Part shown: piece by piece, positions 53,321 to 62,303 of the stretch
How positions within the stretch are numbered: position 1 is the first letter of the stretch
How the letters are laid out: every line of letters begins with the position of its first letter
From: an uncultured Prevotellaceae bacterium
GTDB lineage: Bacteria; Bacteroidota; Bacteroidia; Bacteroidales; Bacteroidaceae
Direction: 5' to 3'
NCBI GenBank assembly: GCA_902771155.1
Contig: CACXVS010000005.1
Location: forward strand, 1 to 64,000
DNA: 64,000 nt
Position numbers and translations under genes: made by a program
Notes under the pieces: model-generated
What the model was told of the DNA's origin: nothing
The model's input: the letters and a program-made list of their open reading frames with translations, nothing else
Database searches by the model: none

Positions 53321-54782
53321 CGCAACGGTAGGGGGGATTGACGGAATAGGGATCGATTTCATCGCGTGTAAGGCGGAATACTTCGTGGCCGTCGGCATCG
53401 TACTCACTGACGAGGCGATTGCAGTTGTTAACCTCCACACTCCACCCCCAACCTACGACAAAGCCCTGAGAACCAAAATCGTCGAAGGCGCCACAGGCCT
53501 GGGTGAAATAAGCTGACTGATTGTAGAGTAGATCGCCGCCTTCTAACACCTGAATACCGGTATCAGAGTCGTGAACCTTCAGACGGAGCATGTGGGTAAG
53601 TTGGGGATCGTGGGCATTGCCATTGTCGAAGATAGTGAGATAGTCGCCACCAGACTGCTGATGCCATCGGGCGTAGTGCTGACCTGAGAACTGCTGCGCC
53701 TGAGGTCGGGTAGCATCCTCACCACTGAGGCGCCAGACGATGCCGCCCTGCTGACGGTCGATCTTGATGACCGAACTGACGGCGCGCAAGGAGACGAGCC
53801 AGTTGCCATCTGGAAGCACGTCGATGGCATTGAAGTGGACATAGTCGTAGCTGGTGTCGAACACAGGACTACCCCACTCCAACATGTCGGGGAAGTCGGA
53901 GCTCCACCAGTCGAACACCACCTTTCCGTCTTCTACCTCCTGCAGATAGGCCACGGCACGCATGGTGCCACCCACCTCGCGCTCGACGTAAGAGGCAGAG
54001 GCTATCCAATGGGTGGGCGAGAAGAAATAAAAGTCGTGCCCATCGAGGGGCGCTCCTTCGGGCAGACAGCCATCGAGACTGCCGAGGGCGTGGATGGTAT
54101 CGACGGGGAGGTAATGGTCGTCCATCACGATGCGCATACCAGGCACATAACCCGTAGTGGCGCGATCGGCAAACGCTGGGTCGGGAGCGTGATAGCTATA
54201 GTAGGTCTTGCCATCGAAGACGAGCTTCTTGAAGTCCCAACAGCCCAACTCCTGGAAGGTGCCGTTAACCCCTGTGGGATCGAAACGGTAATACAGCAGA
54301 CGACCATCGTTATCGACCTTCATGACCAAAGGCTGGTAGATATACGAGAGATAGAAGTGGCCCGGTATCTGGCCCTGCCCCCATACGTTGTACTTGGGAG
54401 CGCCTTCGGGGAAGGTGTTGATGAGGAAAGAGCCCTGCTGCGAGGAGGTGGTGTATTCCACCTTGAGTTGACCGTCCTGGGGAATGCCAGAGGACAGATG
54501 GCACGAGCAGGCCCCATCCTTAACAGACTGGCCATCGATAGTGATGGAACTGAAATCAGAGGCGTTGAGCACCTTGATATCAACGGGGTACTCGGCTGTG
54601 AGCGCCCGCAGACTCAGGGGCTTGTCGGCAGGCAGCGACACCTCGTAGCGTTCGCCCATCACCTCGAGGCTCATCGTCGAGGGGATGGGTGCGCCAGGGT
54701 TGTCGGAGGTGCCGAAGACACACGACGACAACGCCATCGGCAGGAGCGCCAGAGCGATGTACTTTAGTTTCTTAGATAACAT
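53307..54782 (-). CDS. Arylsulfotransferase (ASST) family lipoprotein
   Basis: A 491-residue secreted protein of the arylsulfotransferase/beta-propeller family, which transfers sulfate between phenolic compounds. The ATG at 54782 was chosen (a TTG lies three codons earlier). The N-terminus is a lipoprotein signal with lipobox LSSC. Propeller repeats include YLSYIYQPLVMKVDNDGRLL, HFNAIDVLPDGNWLVSLR, IVWRLSGEDATRP and FSGQHYARWH. The histidines in these segments and in GHDFYFFSPTHW are candidates for the catalytic residue. The C-terminus has a CVKC pair. It overlaps the end of lctP by 11 nt, so the two are translationally coupled. Some family members have no shown activity, so function is tentative. 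Confidence 0.8.
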   Translation of the reverse strand: MLSKKLKYIALALLPMALSSCVFGTSDNPGAPIPSTMSLEVMGERYEVSLPADKPLSLRALTAEYPVDIKVLNASDFSSITIDGQSVKDGACSCHLSSGIPQDGQLKVEYTTSSQQGSFLINTFPEGAPKYNVWGQGQIPGHFYLSYIYQPLVMKVDNDGRLLYYRFDPTGVNGTFQELGCWDFKKLVFDGKTYYSYHAPDPAFADRATTGYVPGMRIVMDDHYLPVDTIHALGSLDGCLPEGAPLDGHDFYFFSPTHWIASASYVEREVGGTMRAVAYLQEVEDGKVVFDWWSSDFPDMLEWGSPVFDTSYDYVHFNAIDVLPDGNWLVSLRAVSSVIKIDRQQGGIVWRLSGEDATRPQAQQFSGQHYARWHQQSGGDYLTIFDNGNAHDPQLTHMLRLKVHDSDTGIQVLEGGDLLYNQSAYFTQACGAFDDFGSQGFVVGWGWSVEVNNCNRLVSEYDADGHEVFRLTRDEIDPYSVNPPYRCVKCQ

Positions 54783-56376
54783 GCAAGCCAAGGAATACCA
54801 TAAGACCGTTCATCAGGATCCAGAAGATGGCGAAAGGCATCGTCTTGCGCATGATGTCGCCATCCTGACCCTCCATATCACAGGCGGCAGTGGCAATGGC
54901 AATGGACTGGGGCGAGAGCAGTTTTCCACCCTCAGAACCGGCACAGTTGGCAGCGGCCAGCCAGTTGGTCTCGTTACCTGTAACACCGAAGAACGTGCCC
55001 TGATGCACCAGATTAAGGTCGGCAGCAGCGGTGGCCTGCAACTTACCGAAGAGAATATTGGCATTGGTGGCCGAGCCGGTAACGAAGGTGCCGATAGAAC
55101 CAATGAGGGGAGCAAAGAACGGGAAGGCAGAACCGGTGAGCAGCACAAGGCCCTTGGCGATGTCGTTGGTCATACCGGTATTGTTCATCAGCATGGCCAT
55201 AGCCACGAGACAGCAGATGGTGACGACTGTCTTCTGCAGATTAATAGTGGTCTTGCCGAGCAGTTTCATCAGACTACCAAAGCTCATGCCCTGGATAAGT
55301 CCACCGATGACGGCACCGAGGAAGATCATCAGACCGGCATTGGAGAGCCAGCCGAACTTAAACGTATTGCCAATGACAGGCATGTCGAACTTGGTGACAA
55401 GCGAACTGTTGAGCAACTCATTGATGGGGGGCACAATCTTGCTCGAGATGAGGATGAAGAAGATGATAAGGCCATAGACGCTCCAGGCCTTCAGGGTCTT
55501 AGCCAGACCGAATTTCTTATGTTCGACCTGCACGGTATCAGCGGCACTCTCTTTCCTGATGAACAGCTTGTTGTAGATGAGCATGGCGATGATGGCAGCC
55601 ACGGAGCCGAGGATGGCAGGCGTCTCGGGACCAATCCAGTGGGCACAGCAGAACTGCACGATGATGGAGAACGTACCCACGAAGAGGGCGATGCAGATGT
55701 TCTTCACAATCTTGGTGCGATCGGTCATCATGAGGATGAGGAACGGGGTGATGAAGAACATGAGCGAGAGCTGTAATATAATAAAGGTGGCAACCTCGCA
55801 GAGCTCCTCGGGCGTGGCCACACCACTGGCAGCTACCTGATTGGCCAGCGTGGTGGCAGGCAGACCGACGGCGCCAAAGCCTACGGCTACCGTGTTGGCT
55901 ACCAGACAGATAACAGCCGAGAACATGGGCTTGAAGCCCAGTCCGATAAGGATGGCTGCAGGGATGGCTACTGCCGTACCGAAACCAGCCATACCATCGA
56001 GCACACCTCCGAGGCCCCACGTCAGAAGCAGTACGAGCAGACCCTTGTCGGAGGTCATTTGGATAAACTGCGTCTTGATGGTCTCGATCTCCTTCGTCTC
56101 ACAAAGGATATTGTAGCTGAAGATGGCGCAGATGATAATCAGGATGATGGGGAAACAGGCCTTGAGGAAACCCTCGACCACCGACCAAAGGGTGATGCCA
56201 TAGATAGACACACCGGCATACTTCTCGGGCACAATACCCATGGCGGGGGCAGCAAACAGGGCCAGAATGATTGTTACGACAAGAGTGATCACGGCACTCT
56301 TATAACCAGACACTTTGAAGCCCATCATGAGGACAATGAGCAACAGAATAGGAATGACTGATACTAATGCTGACAT
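54772..56376 (-). CDS. lctP: L-lactate permease (LctP/LldP family)
   Basis: Inner-membrane lactate:proton symporter of 534 residues with about 12-14 transmembrane helices. Family segments include LLTWGLGGVLDGMAGFGTAV near 116, FGAVGLPATTLANQVA near 171, GAVIGGLIQGMSFGSLMK near 355 and the GSIGTFVTGSATNANILFGK region near 434. Its divergent neighbour is a D-lactate dehydrogenase, which fits lactate uptake and oxidation. The arylsulfotransferase gene overlaps its 3' end. The shared 148-bp gap upstream contains promoters for both directions. Confidence 0.93.
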   Translation of the reverse strand: MSALVSVIPILLLIVLMMGFKVSGYKSAVITLVVTIILALFAAPAMGIVPEKYAGVSIYGITLWSVVEGFLKACFPIILIIICAIFSYNILCETKEIETIKTQFIQMTSDKGLLVLLLTWGLGGVLDGMAGFGTAVAIPAAILIGLGFKPMFSAVICLVANTVAVGFGAVGLPATTLANQVAASGVATPEELCEVATFIILQLSLMFFITPFLILMMTDRTKIVKNICIALFVGTFSIIVQFCCAHWIGPETPAILGSVAAIIAMLIYNKLFIRKESAADTVQVEHKKFGLAKTLKAWSVYGLIIFFILISSKIVPPINELLNSSLVTKFDMPVIGNTFKFGWLSNAGLMIFLGAVIGGLIQGMSFGSLMKLLGKTTINLQKTVVTICCLVAMAMLMNNTGMTNDIAKGLVLLTGSAFPFFAPLIGSIGTFVTGSATNANILFGKLQATAAADLNLVHQGTFFGVTGNETNWLAAANCAGSEGGKLLSPQSIAIATAACDMEGQDGDIMRKTMPFAIFWILMNGLMVFLGLHVI

Positions 56377-56433
56377 AGGTTGTTAGTTATTTATTATTAT
56401 ACAAGTTTTTGTCTACAAAACAGAATTTGAGGC

Positions 56434-56465
56434 CAAATATACAAACTTTTCGCGAATTATCCAAA
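56434..56465 (-). promoter_or_regulatory. Promoter of lctP
   Basis: The minus strand has TTTG (56462-56465), a 20-nt spacer and TATATTTG (56434-56441), 57 nt before the lctP ATG. Confidence 0.65.
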
Positions 56466-56484
56466 TAATTTCGAATTTTTTTAT

Positions 56485-56492
56485 TATCTTTG
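56485..56492 (+). promoter_or_regulatory. -7 box of the D-lactate dehydrogenase gene
   Basis: TATCTTTGTG lies 32 nt before the ATG at 56525. A -33 box is not obvious. It is divergent to and close beside the lctP promoter, so one regulator could act on both. Confidence 0.55.
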
Positions 56493-56524
56493 TGCCCAAA
56501 GTGATAACTAAATAACAACGACCT

Positions 56525-59500
56525 ATGATTGAACAATTCCTTTCCGACCTCAGACAGTTCCTTCCGTCTGACCGTATTTACACCGACGAGCTCCGCACCC
56601 TGGGCTGGGGAACAGATGCCAGTTTCTACCGACAGATTCCGAAAGTGGTAATCCGTAGCGATGGCGAGGAGGAGATATCAAAGATTGTGAAGACCTGCCA
56701 GAAACACAAGCTGCCCTTTACCTTCAGAGCTGCCGGTACATCGCTCTCGGGACAGAGTTGTACCGACTCGGTGCTGATCGTAGCCGGCAAGCACTGGGAG
56801 AAGTACGAAATAGGCGAGAACCAGGATACCATCCGCCTTCAACCCGGTATCGTGGGGGCTCGCGTGAACGAGATCCTGAAGCCTTACGGGCGCGTATTCC
56901 CACCCGACCCTGCATCGATAGGATCGGCCATGGTGGGTGGTATTGTCATCAACAATGCATCGGGCATGAACTGCGGTGTTCATGCTAACAGTGACCGTAT
57001 GATGGTATCAGCCCGCATCATCTTGACCGATGGAACGGTACTGGATACGGGCTCGACAGAGAGCCGCGAGGCCTTCAAAAAAAGCCATCCGGAGTTTCTG
57101 AAGAAGATTGAGGACCTACGCGACAAGGTGAGAGCCGACGAAGAACTGGCCTCGCGCATACGTACCAAATATAGTATTAAGAACGTAACGGGACTGAACC
57201 TCCGTCCACTTATAGCCTACGACGATCCCTTCGATATCATCGCCCACTCGATGGTGGGTTCGGAGGGTACGTTAGCCTTCCTCTCGGAGGTGACGATGAA
57301 GACGCTCTTCGACTACAAGTACAAGGCCTCGGCGATGGTTTACTTCCTCACGATGAAGGAAAGTTGCGAGGCGGTGGTGGCCATGAAGAAGCTGAAGGCT
57401 GGCGAGGAGGATCTGAAGATGAGTGCCGAGAACCTGGCAGTGAAGAGTGCCGAGATGCTCGACTATATGTCGCTGAACTCGGTGGACGACCCTGTGTTCC
57501 TGCAATACAAGAAGGATGTGGATGCTGGCAAGATCGAAGGTGTAGAGCCAGGCGACTACCACAACCTGACGGCTATCCTTACCGAGACGAAGGGTGTCAC
57601 TCATGAACAACTGCTGGAGAAGATTGAGATGATCAAGGCTTGTCTGGGACAGTTTAAGCTCTACATCCCAGCCGTGTTTACGGAGGATCCTAAGGTGTAT
57701 GGCAAGTACTGGGCCATCCGAAGCGGTATCTTCCCCAGTGTGGGAGGTACGCGCCCCATCGGCACTTCATGCCTGATTGAGGATGTGGCATTCCCCATCG
57801 AGAGTCTGCCCGAGGCAACAGTGAAGCTGCAGAAGCTGATTGCCGACCACGGCTACGACGATGCCTGTATCTACGGGCATGCCTTCGAAGGCAACTACCA
57901 CTTCATCCTGAACCAGAGTTTTGCCGATGAGCATGAGGTGGCCCGCTATGCCGAGATGATGCGCGACGTGGCCAAACTGGTCGTAGAGGATTACGACGGT
58001 TCGTTGAAGGCGGAACACGGCACGGGTCGCAACATGGCACCCTTCGTGAAGTACGAGTGGGGCGACAAGGCCTACGAGGCCATGAAGGAGCTGAAGGCTA
58101 TCTTCGACCCGGAGGGCTTGCTGAACCAGGGGGTGATCTTCAACGACGATCCGGAGTGCTTCATCAAGTGTCTGAAGCCCCTACCTGTGCTCGACTACGA
58201 CTTCAAGAGCGTACCCGATGGCGGTCACTATCTGATGGATCCCAAACTCTCGACAGCCAAGGAAACCATCGAACAGGTGAAGCGCGCCAACAAATGTATC
58301 GAGTGTGGCTTCTGCGAAGTAAACTGTATGTCGTGCGGACTGACACTCTCGTCGAGAATGCGTATTGCCGTACAGCGAGAGATCAGGGAGTTGGAGGCTA
58401 CCGGCAAGGATCCCAAGCGCGCTGCTACACTTCGCAAGCTATATAAATACTACGGCGACCAGACATGTGCTACCGACGGACTATGCTCAACCTCGTGCCC
58501 GATGAAAATCAATACGGGCGAGCTGACACATCTGATCAGGCAAATGGACATGAACAACTCGACTTTGGGATATCAGGTGGGCGAGTTTGCTGCCAACCAC
58601 ATGGCAGGCATCAAGAGCGGCTTGCGCGTGGTGCTCGACGTGGCACATGCGGCTCACGTCACCCTGGGTCCGAAGCTGATGACCACCGTATGTCGTACGA
58701 TGAACAAGATGGGCATGCCACTGTGGACCACTGCCATGCCCAAGAAGCATCGCCAACCCAAGAAATCCGACCTCACACAGTTCATCATCGAGAAGTCAAT
58801 TCCTCAAAAGGAAGAACATCACAGTGACCTGAAGGTAGTGTATTTCCCCAGCTGCATCAATCAGACGATGGGACAATCGAAGCAAGGCGGCAAGAAGCAC
58901 GACCTGGTGGACGAGGTGATCCAGCTGATGGCTAAGGCTGGCTATGAGGTCATCTTCCCAGAAGGCATGGAGAAGATGTGTTGCGGACAGATCTGGGAGT
59001 CGAAGGGCATGCTCGACATAGCCGACCGCAAGAGTGCCGAACTGGAAAAAGCGCTATGGAAAACCTCTGAGGAGGGCAAGTATCCCGTGCTATGTGCCCA
59101 GAGTCCATGTCTGCACCGGATGAAAAAGGTCATGGGTGAGCGAGAGAAGATCGATGCTTGCATCGACTCTGCCGAGCATGAAGGAACTCGCCCAGAGGGC
59201 AAGGTGATGCACAAGATGAAGCTCTACGAACCAGCCGAATTTATCATGGAATATCTCGTGCCTCGCCTGGACTTCCACCCAATAGATCGTGCGATAGCCC
59301 TTCACATCACTTGTTCTACGCGTCAGATGGGTGTAGCCGACGACCTCATCGCTCTGGCTAAGCTATGCTCTACAAAGGTATTCCTGCCTGAGGGCGTGGG
59401 CTGTTGCGGCTTTGCTGGCGACAGGGGCTTCACATTCCCTGAGCTCAACAAATATGGTCTGCGCAAACTCCGTCCGCAGATTGAGGCCAACCACATTGAG

Positions 59501-59614
59501 GTGGGATACTCAAACAGTCGCACTTGCGAGATAGGACTTGAAACGAATACAGGTATCCCCTACATGAGCATCGTCTATCTGGTGAATGAGTGCACCACCA
59601 GCAAAAAGGACTAA
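56525..59614 (+). CDS. FAD and Fe-S D-lactate dehydrogenase (GlcD-GlpC type fusion)
   Basis: Membrane-associated oxidase of 1029 residues, most likely for D-lactate or a similar 2-hydroxyacid. The FAD-binding PCMH domain has FRAAGTSLSGQS near 63 and PPDPASIGSAMVGGIVINNA near 121. The FAD-oxidase C domain includes YGHAFEGNYHFILN near 456. A ferredoxin-like region has CIECGFCEVNC near 595 and CATDGLCSTSCPM near 648. Two cysteine-rich CCG motifs (CCGQIWESKGM near 820, CCGFAGDRGF near 960) end the protein. The divergent lactate permease supports lactate as substrate; 2-hydroxyglutarate is an alternative for this architecture. A strong terminator follows. Confidence 0.9.
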   Translation: MIEQFLSDLRQFLPSDRIYTDELRTLGWGTDASFYRQIPKVVIRSDGEEEISKIVKTCQKHKLPFTFRAAGTSLSGQSCTDSVLIVAGKHWEKYEIGENQDTIRLQPGIVGARVNEILKPYGRVFPPDPASIGSAMVGGIVINNASGMNCGVHANSDRMMVSARIILTDGTVLDTGSTESREAFKKSHPEFLKKIEDLRDKVRADEELASRIRTKYSIKNVTGLNLRPLIAYDDPFDIIAHSMVGSEGTLAFLSEVTMKTLFDYKYKASAMVYFLTMKESCEAVVAMKKLKAGEEDLKMSAENLAVKSAEMLDYMSLNSVDDPVFLQYKKDVDAGKIEGVEPGDYHNLTAILTETKGVTHEQLLEKIEMIKACLGQFKLYIPAVFTEDPKVYGKYWAIRSGIFPSVGGTRPIGTSCLIEDVAFPIESLPEATVKLQKLIADHGYDDACIYGHAFEGNYHFILNQSFADEHEVARYAEMMRDVAKLVVEDYDGSLKAEHGTGRNMAPFVKYEWGDKAYEAMKELKAIFDPEGLLNQGVIFNDDPECFIKCLKPLPVLDYDFKSVPDGGHYLMDPKLSTAKETIEQVKRANKCIECGFCEVNCMSCGLTLSSRMRIAVQREIRELEATGKDPKRAATLRKLYKYYGDQTCATDGLCSTSCPMKINTGELTHLIRQMDMNNSTLGYQVGEFAANHMAGIKSGLRVVLDVAHAAHVTLGPKLMTTVCRTMNKMGMPLWTTAMPKKHRQPKKSDLTQFIIEKSIPQKEEHHSDLKVVYFPSCINQTMGQSKQGGKKHDLVDEVIQLMAKAGYEVIFPEGMEKMCCGQIWESKGMLDIADRKSAELEKALWKTSEEGKYPVLCAQSPCLHRMKKVMGEREKIDACIDSAEHEGTRPEGKVMHKMKLYEPAEFIMEYLVPRLDFHPIDRAIALHITCSTRQMGVADDLIALAKLCSTKVFLPEGVGCCGFAGDRGFTFPELNKYGLRKLRPQIEANHIEVGYSNSRTCEIGLETNTGIPYMSIVYLVNECTTSKKD

Positions 59615-59633
59615 ACGGAGAAAATGGTATAAG

Positions 59634-59667
59634 AGAGAGGTGTCACCCTGATGGATGACACCTCTCT
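59634..59667. terminator. Bidirectional terminator between the dehydrogenase gene and tRNA-fMet
   Basis: A perfect 12-bp stem AGAGAGGTGTCA (59634-59645) with its complement (59656-59667) and a 10-nt loop. It ends transcripts from the left gene and, on the other strand, lies 4 nt after the tRNA. Confidence 0.8.
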
Positions 59668-59671
59668 TTAG

Positions 59672-59744
59672 TTGCGGAGGCAGGATTCGAACGTGCGACC
59701 TCCAGGTTATGAGCCTGGCGAGCTACCAACTGCTCCACTCCGCG
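59672..59744 (-). tRNA. Initiator tRNA-Met (CAT)
   Basis: A 73-nt cloverleaf on the minus strand. The acceptor CGCGGAG faces CTCCGCA, leaving the C1-A72 mismatch that marks an initiator tRNA. The anticodon loop is CTCATAA with stem CCAGG/CCTGG. CCA is not encoded. The T-stem GCACG/CCTGC has a C-C mismatch at the 52-62 position (base 59693), where G-C is expected. Confidence 0.92.
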
Positions 59745-59762
59745 ATTTTTCGAAAGCGGGTG

Positions 59763-59794
59763 CAAAGGTACGACTATTTTTTGAGATAACCAAA
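59763..59794 (-). promoter_or_regulatory. Promoter of initiator tRNA-Met
   Basis: The minus strand has TTTG (59791-59794), a 20-nt spacer and TACCTTTGCA (box 59763-59770), 18 nt before the tRNA. Confidence 0.8.
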
Positions 59795-59874
59795 TAATTG
59801 GGCGATTTTTTTATTTTTTCTCACTTTTCATTCATTTTTTTGCCGTTTTTCTTGCACATTTCAAATAAAACGTG

Positions 59875-59882
59875 TAATTTTG
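59875..59882 (+). promoter_or_regulatory. Promoter and possible operator of the tetR-fabG operon
   Basis: TAATTTTG (59875-59882) has CTTG 20 nt upstream. An imperfect inverted repeat (taattttgcaca and tgtgcaatttta, 10 of 12 positions) overlaps the box and could be an autoregulatory TetR site; this is speculative. Other sequence between 59745 and 59932 is AT-rich without a gene. Confidence 0.45.
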
Positions 59883-59932
59883 CACACACTAATCGCAATG
59901 TGCAATTTTAAACGGTAAAGGAGGAAGCAGAT

Positions 59933-60529
59933 ATGTCCGTATCGAAAACAAGACAAAAACTAGTAGATGTTGCACGCCAGCTGTTCGCCAAGAATGGTCT
60001 GGAAAATACTACAATGAACGACATTGCCCTGCAGTCAGGGAAAGGGCGTCGTACACTCTACACCTACTTCAAATCGAAAGAGGAAATCTACGTAGCAGTG
60101 ATCGAAGGAGAGTTGGAGCGCCTGAGTGACAAACTCGACGAGGTAGCCGCACGCAGGATCCGTCCGCAAGACAAGATTATCGAGCTGATCTATACCCACC
60201 TGAGCATGATTCGTGAAACGGTGGTACGTAATGGTAACCTGAGAGCCGAGTTTTTCCGTAACATCTGGATGGTGGAGAAGGTGCGCAAGCATTTCGACGA
60301 CGCAGAGATCGAACTGTTCCGTAAGGTTTATACCGAAGGAAAGGAGGACGGTGAGTTTGACATCGACAACGTGGATCTTGTGGCCGACATTACCCACTAT
60401 TGTATCAAGGGACTGGAAGTGCCATATATCTATGGACGTATCGCTCACGGGATGAAGGAGGAAGACACCAAGCCACAAGTGGCGAAAGTGGTGTATGGTG
60501 CATTGGGAAAATTTCAACGTAATAAATAA
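59933..60529 (+). CDS. TetR/AcrR family transcriptional regulator
   Basis: A 198-residue regulator. The N-terminal HTH covers about residues 8-55, with VARQLFAKNGLENTTMNDIA and the recognition region GKGRRTLYTYFKSKEEIYVA. The C-terminal ligand domain is all-helical, with no family-specific pocket motif recognised. It sits 17 nt upstream of fabG on the same strand, so it may control fatty-acid synthesis genes or itself. A candidate operator overlaps its promoter. Confidence 0.9.
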   Translation: MSVSKTRQKLVDVARQLFAKNGLENTTMNDIALQSGKGRRTLYTYFKSKEEIYVAVIEGELERLSDKLDEVAARRIRPQDKIIELIYTHLSMIRETVVRNGNLRAEFFRNIWMVEKVRKHFDDAEIELFRKVYTEGKEDGEFDIDNVDLVADITHYCIKGLEVPYIYGRIAHGMKEEDTKPQVAKVVYGALGKFQRNK

Positions 60530-60546
60530 TATCAAACAAGAAAATT

Positions 60547-61284
60547 ATGGGATTATTAGAAGGTAAGACAGCACTGATTACAGGTGCTGCACGCGGTATC
60601 GGAAAGGCTATCGCACTGAAGTATGCCTCTGAAGGCGCTAACATCGCATTCACCGATCTTGAGGTGAATTTGGAGACAGAGAAGGAAATCGCCGCACTCG
60701 GTGTGAAGGCCAAGAGCTATGCCTCTAACGCTGCTGACTTCGCTCAGACTGAGGAGGTGGTGAAGGCTGTGAAGGAGGAGTTTGGCTCTATCGATATTTT
60801 GGTTAACAACGCCGGTATCACCAAAGACGGACTGATGCTGCGTATGACAGAACAGCAGTGGGACGCCGTGATTGCCGTAAACCTGAAGTCGGCATTCAAC
60901 TTTATCCACGCCTGTGTGCCCATCATGATGCGTCAGCGTGGCGGTTCAATAATCAACATGGCTTCCGTGGTAGGTGTGCATGGTAATGCTGGTCAGGCCA
61001 ACTATGCCGCCTCGAAGGCAGGACTGATTGCACTTGCAAAAAGTATCGGTCAGGAGATGGGGCCCAAGGGCATCCGTGCCAACGCTATTGCCCCTGGCTT
61101 CATCGATACAGCTATGACTCAGGCTCTGCCTGATGAGGTTCGCAAGGAGTGGATCAACAAGATTCCTCTGCGCCGTGGTGGACAGGTGGAGGATATCGCC
61201 AATGTTGCTACCTTCCTTGCCTCTGACCTCTCAAGCTATGTCAGCGGTCAGGTGATCCAGGTTGATGGCGGCATGAACATGTAA
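60547..61284 (+). CDS. fabG: 3-oxoacyl-[acyl-carrier-protein] reductase FabG
   Basis: NADPH-dependent reductase of the fatty-acid elongation cycle, 245 residues, short-chain dehydrogenase fold. Cofactor motif TGAARGIGKAIA is near residue 12, NNAGITKDGLMLRM near 87, the catalytic serine in NMASVVGVHGN near 137, and YAASKAG with catalytic Tyr and Lys near 152. The end GQVIQVDGGMNM is typical of FabG. TetR lies upstream. A hairpin separates it from the downstream pseudouridine synthase gene. Other SDR activities are possible, but the motif spacing is that of FabG. Confidence 0.93.
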   Translation: MGLLEGKTALITGAARGIGKAIALKYASEGANIAFTDLEVNLETEKEIAALGVKAKSYASNAADFAQTEEVVKAVKEEFGSIDILVNNAGITKDGLMLRMTEQQWDAVIAVNLKSAFNFIHACVPIMMRQRGGSIINMASVVGVHGNAGQANYAASKAGLIALAKSIGQEMGPKGIRANAIAPGFIDTAMTQALPDEVRKEWINKIPLRRGGQVEDIANVATFLASDLSSYVSGQVIQVDGGMNM

Positions 61285-61300
61285 AAGCCTCACCCCAAAA

Positions 61301-61322
61301 CCCCTCTCCAAAAGGAAAGGGG
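61301..61322. repeat. Hairpin between fabG and the pseudouridine synthase gene
   Basis: CCCCTCTCC, a 4-nt A loop, and GGAAAGGGG form a 9-bp stem with one mismatch, followed by CTTTTG. The preceding CTCACCCCAAAA belongs to the same unit, which resembles short dispersed repeats of other genomes. It may act as a weak terminator. Confidence 0.5.
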
Positions 61323-61332
61323 CTTTTGAATT

Positions 61333-62001
61333 ATGAAAGTCATCTACGAGGACAACCATATCATCATAGTCAACAAACAGAGCGGGGAGATCGTACAGGG
61401 CGATAAGACTGGCGATCGCCCCCTTTCTGATATTGTCAAGGACTACATCAAGGAAAAGTATGCGAAACCTGGAGCTGTATTTCTTGGGGTGGCGCATCGC
61501 CTGGATCGTCCTGTAAGCGGTCTCGTGGTCTTTGCCCGTACCTCCAAAGCATTATCTAGACTGAACAAGATGTTTGCCGAGGGCGAGGTACACAAGACCT
61601 ATTGGGCCATTGTAAAAAACACCCCCAGTCAACCTGAGGCGACGCTTACGCACTGGCTTGTGCGCAATGAGAAACAAAACAAATCGTATGCCTACACAAG
61701 CGAAAAGCCCCACTCTAAAAAAGCCATGCTGAAATACAAGGTGATAGGCCGCTCCGACCATTACACCTTATTAGAAATACAACTGATGACGGGGCGCCAC
61801 CACCAGATTCGTTGCCAATTGGCAGCGATGGGTTGTCCCATAAAAGGCGACCTGAAATACGGAGCTCCGCGTTCAAACCCTGATGGAAGCATCTCATTGA
61901 TGTCACGACGGGTGGAGTTCATCCATCCGGTATCCAAAGAACTGATCGTCGCAGAGGCTCCCCTCCCCGACGACCCACTATGGCAGGCCATAGCTCCCTA
62001 G
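61333..62001 (+). CDS. RluA-family RNA pseudouridine synthase
   Basis: A 222-residue enzyme that isomerises uridine in rRNA or tRNA. It has the RluA catalytic motif HRLDRPVSGLVVFART near residue 55 with the essential Asp. MTGRHHQIRCQLAAMGCPI lies near 153 and the closing FIHPVSKELIVAEAPLP near 195. There is no S4 domain, so it is the short form. The RNA target cannot be told from the sequence. It follows fabG after 48 nt. Confidence 0.92.
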   Translation: MKVIYEDNHIIIVNKQSGEIVQGDKTGDRPLSDIVKDYIKEKYAKPGAVFLGVAHRLDRPVSGLVVFARTSKALSRLNKMFAEGEVHKTYWAIVKNTPSQPEATLTHWLVRNEKQNKSYAYTSEKPHSKKAMLKYKVIGRSDHYTLLEIQLMTGRHHQIRCQLAAMGCPIKGDLKYGAPRSNPDGSISLMSRRVEFIHPVSKELIVAEAPLPDDPLWQAIAP

Positions 62002-62004
62002 AAC

Positions 62005-62286
62005 TTATACAGCCACACGACGTTTGCGATAGAGGTGGGCCAGATATAGGCAACCGGCCAACGCTGCAGCCACCACCGCAATGGGCAATACCAGCGAGGC
62101 TTCACCACCTTGTGAGGCATTGTCGAGAATCAGCTGCGACTGGGCAACACTATCGACAAGGGCATCCTTGGTAGCATTGATCGAGTCACGAACTGTGTCA
62201 ACAGTATCAATAATCACCGGTTTGATTTCCCTGATTCGACGAGCATGCCCTGAGGGATCAACAGGAAGAACATCTAACAAAAACAT
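62005..62286 (-). CDS. Small single-pass membrane protein, unknown function
   Basis: A 93-residue protein starting at the ATG at 62286; a TTG start three codons earlier is possible. Residues 25-55 are polar and helical (IIDTVDTVRDSINATKDALV). A transmembrane helix lies at about 68-85 and is followed by a basic tail HLYRKRRVAV. The order suggests the N-terminal part is outside the cytoplasm and the tail inside. No family was recognised. It is the last of three genes (63665 to 62005) with gaps of 15 and 17 nt. Confidence 0.55.
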   Translation of the reverse strand: MFLLDVLPVDPSGHARRIREIKPVIIDTVDTVRDSINATKDALVDSVAQSQLILDNASQGGEASLVLPIAVVAAALAGCLYLAHLYRKRRVAV

Positions 62287-62303
62287 AACTAACAATAATT
62301 AAA

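Noticed and set aside
54685..55776. 363-codon plus-strand frame opposite lctP and the arylsulfotransferase gene
   Set aside because: It lies antisense to two well-supported genes, is rich in His, Asp and Glu as expected for a reverse-frame shadow, and has no promoter or family resemblance.
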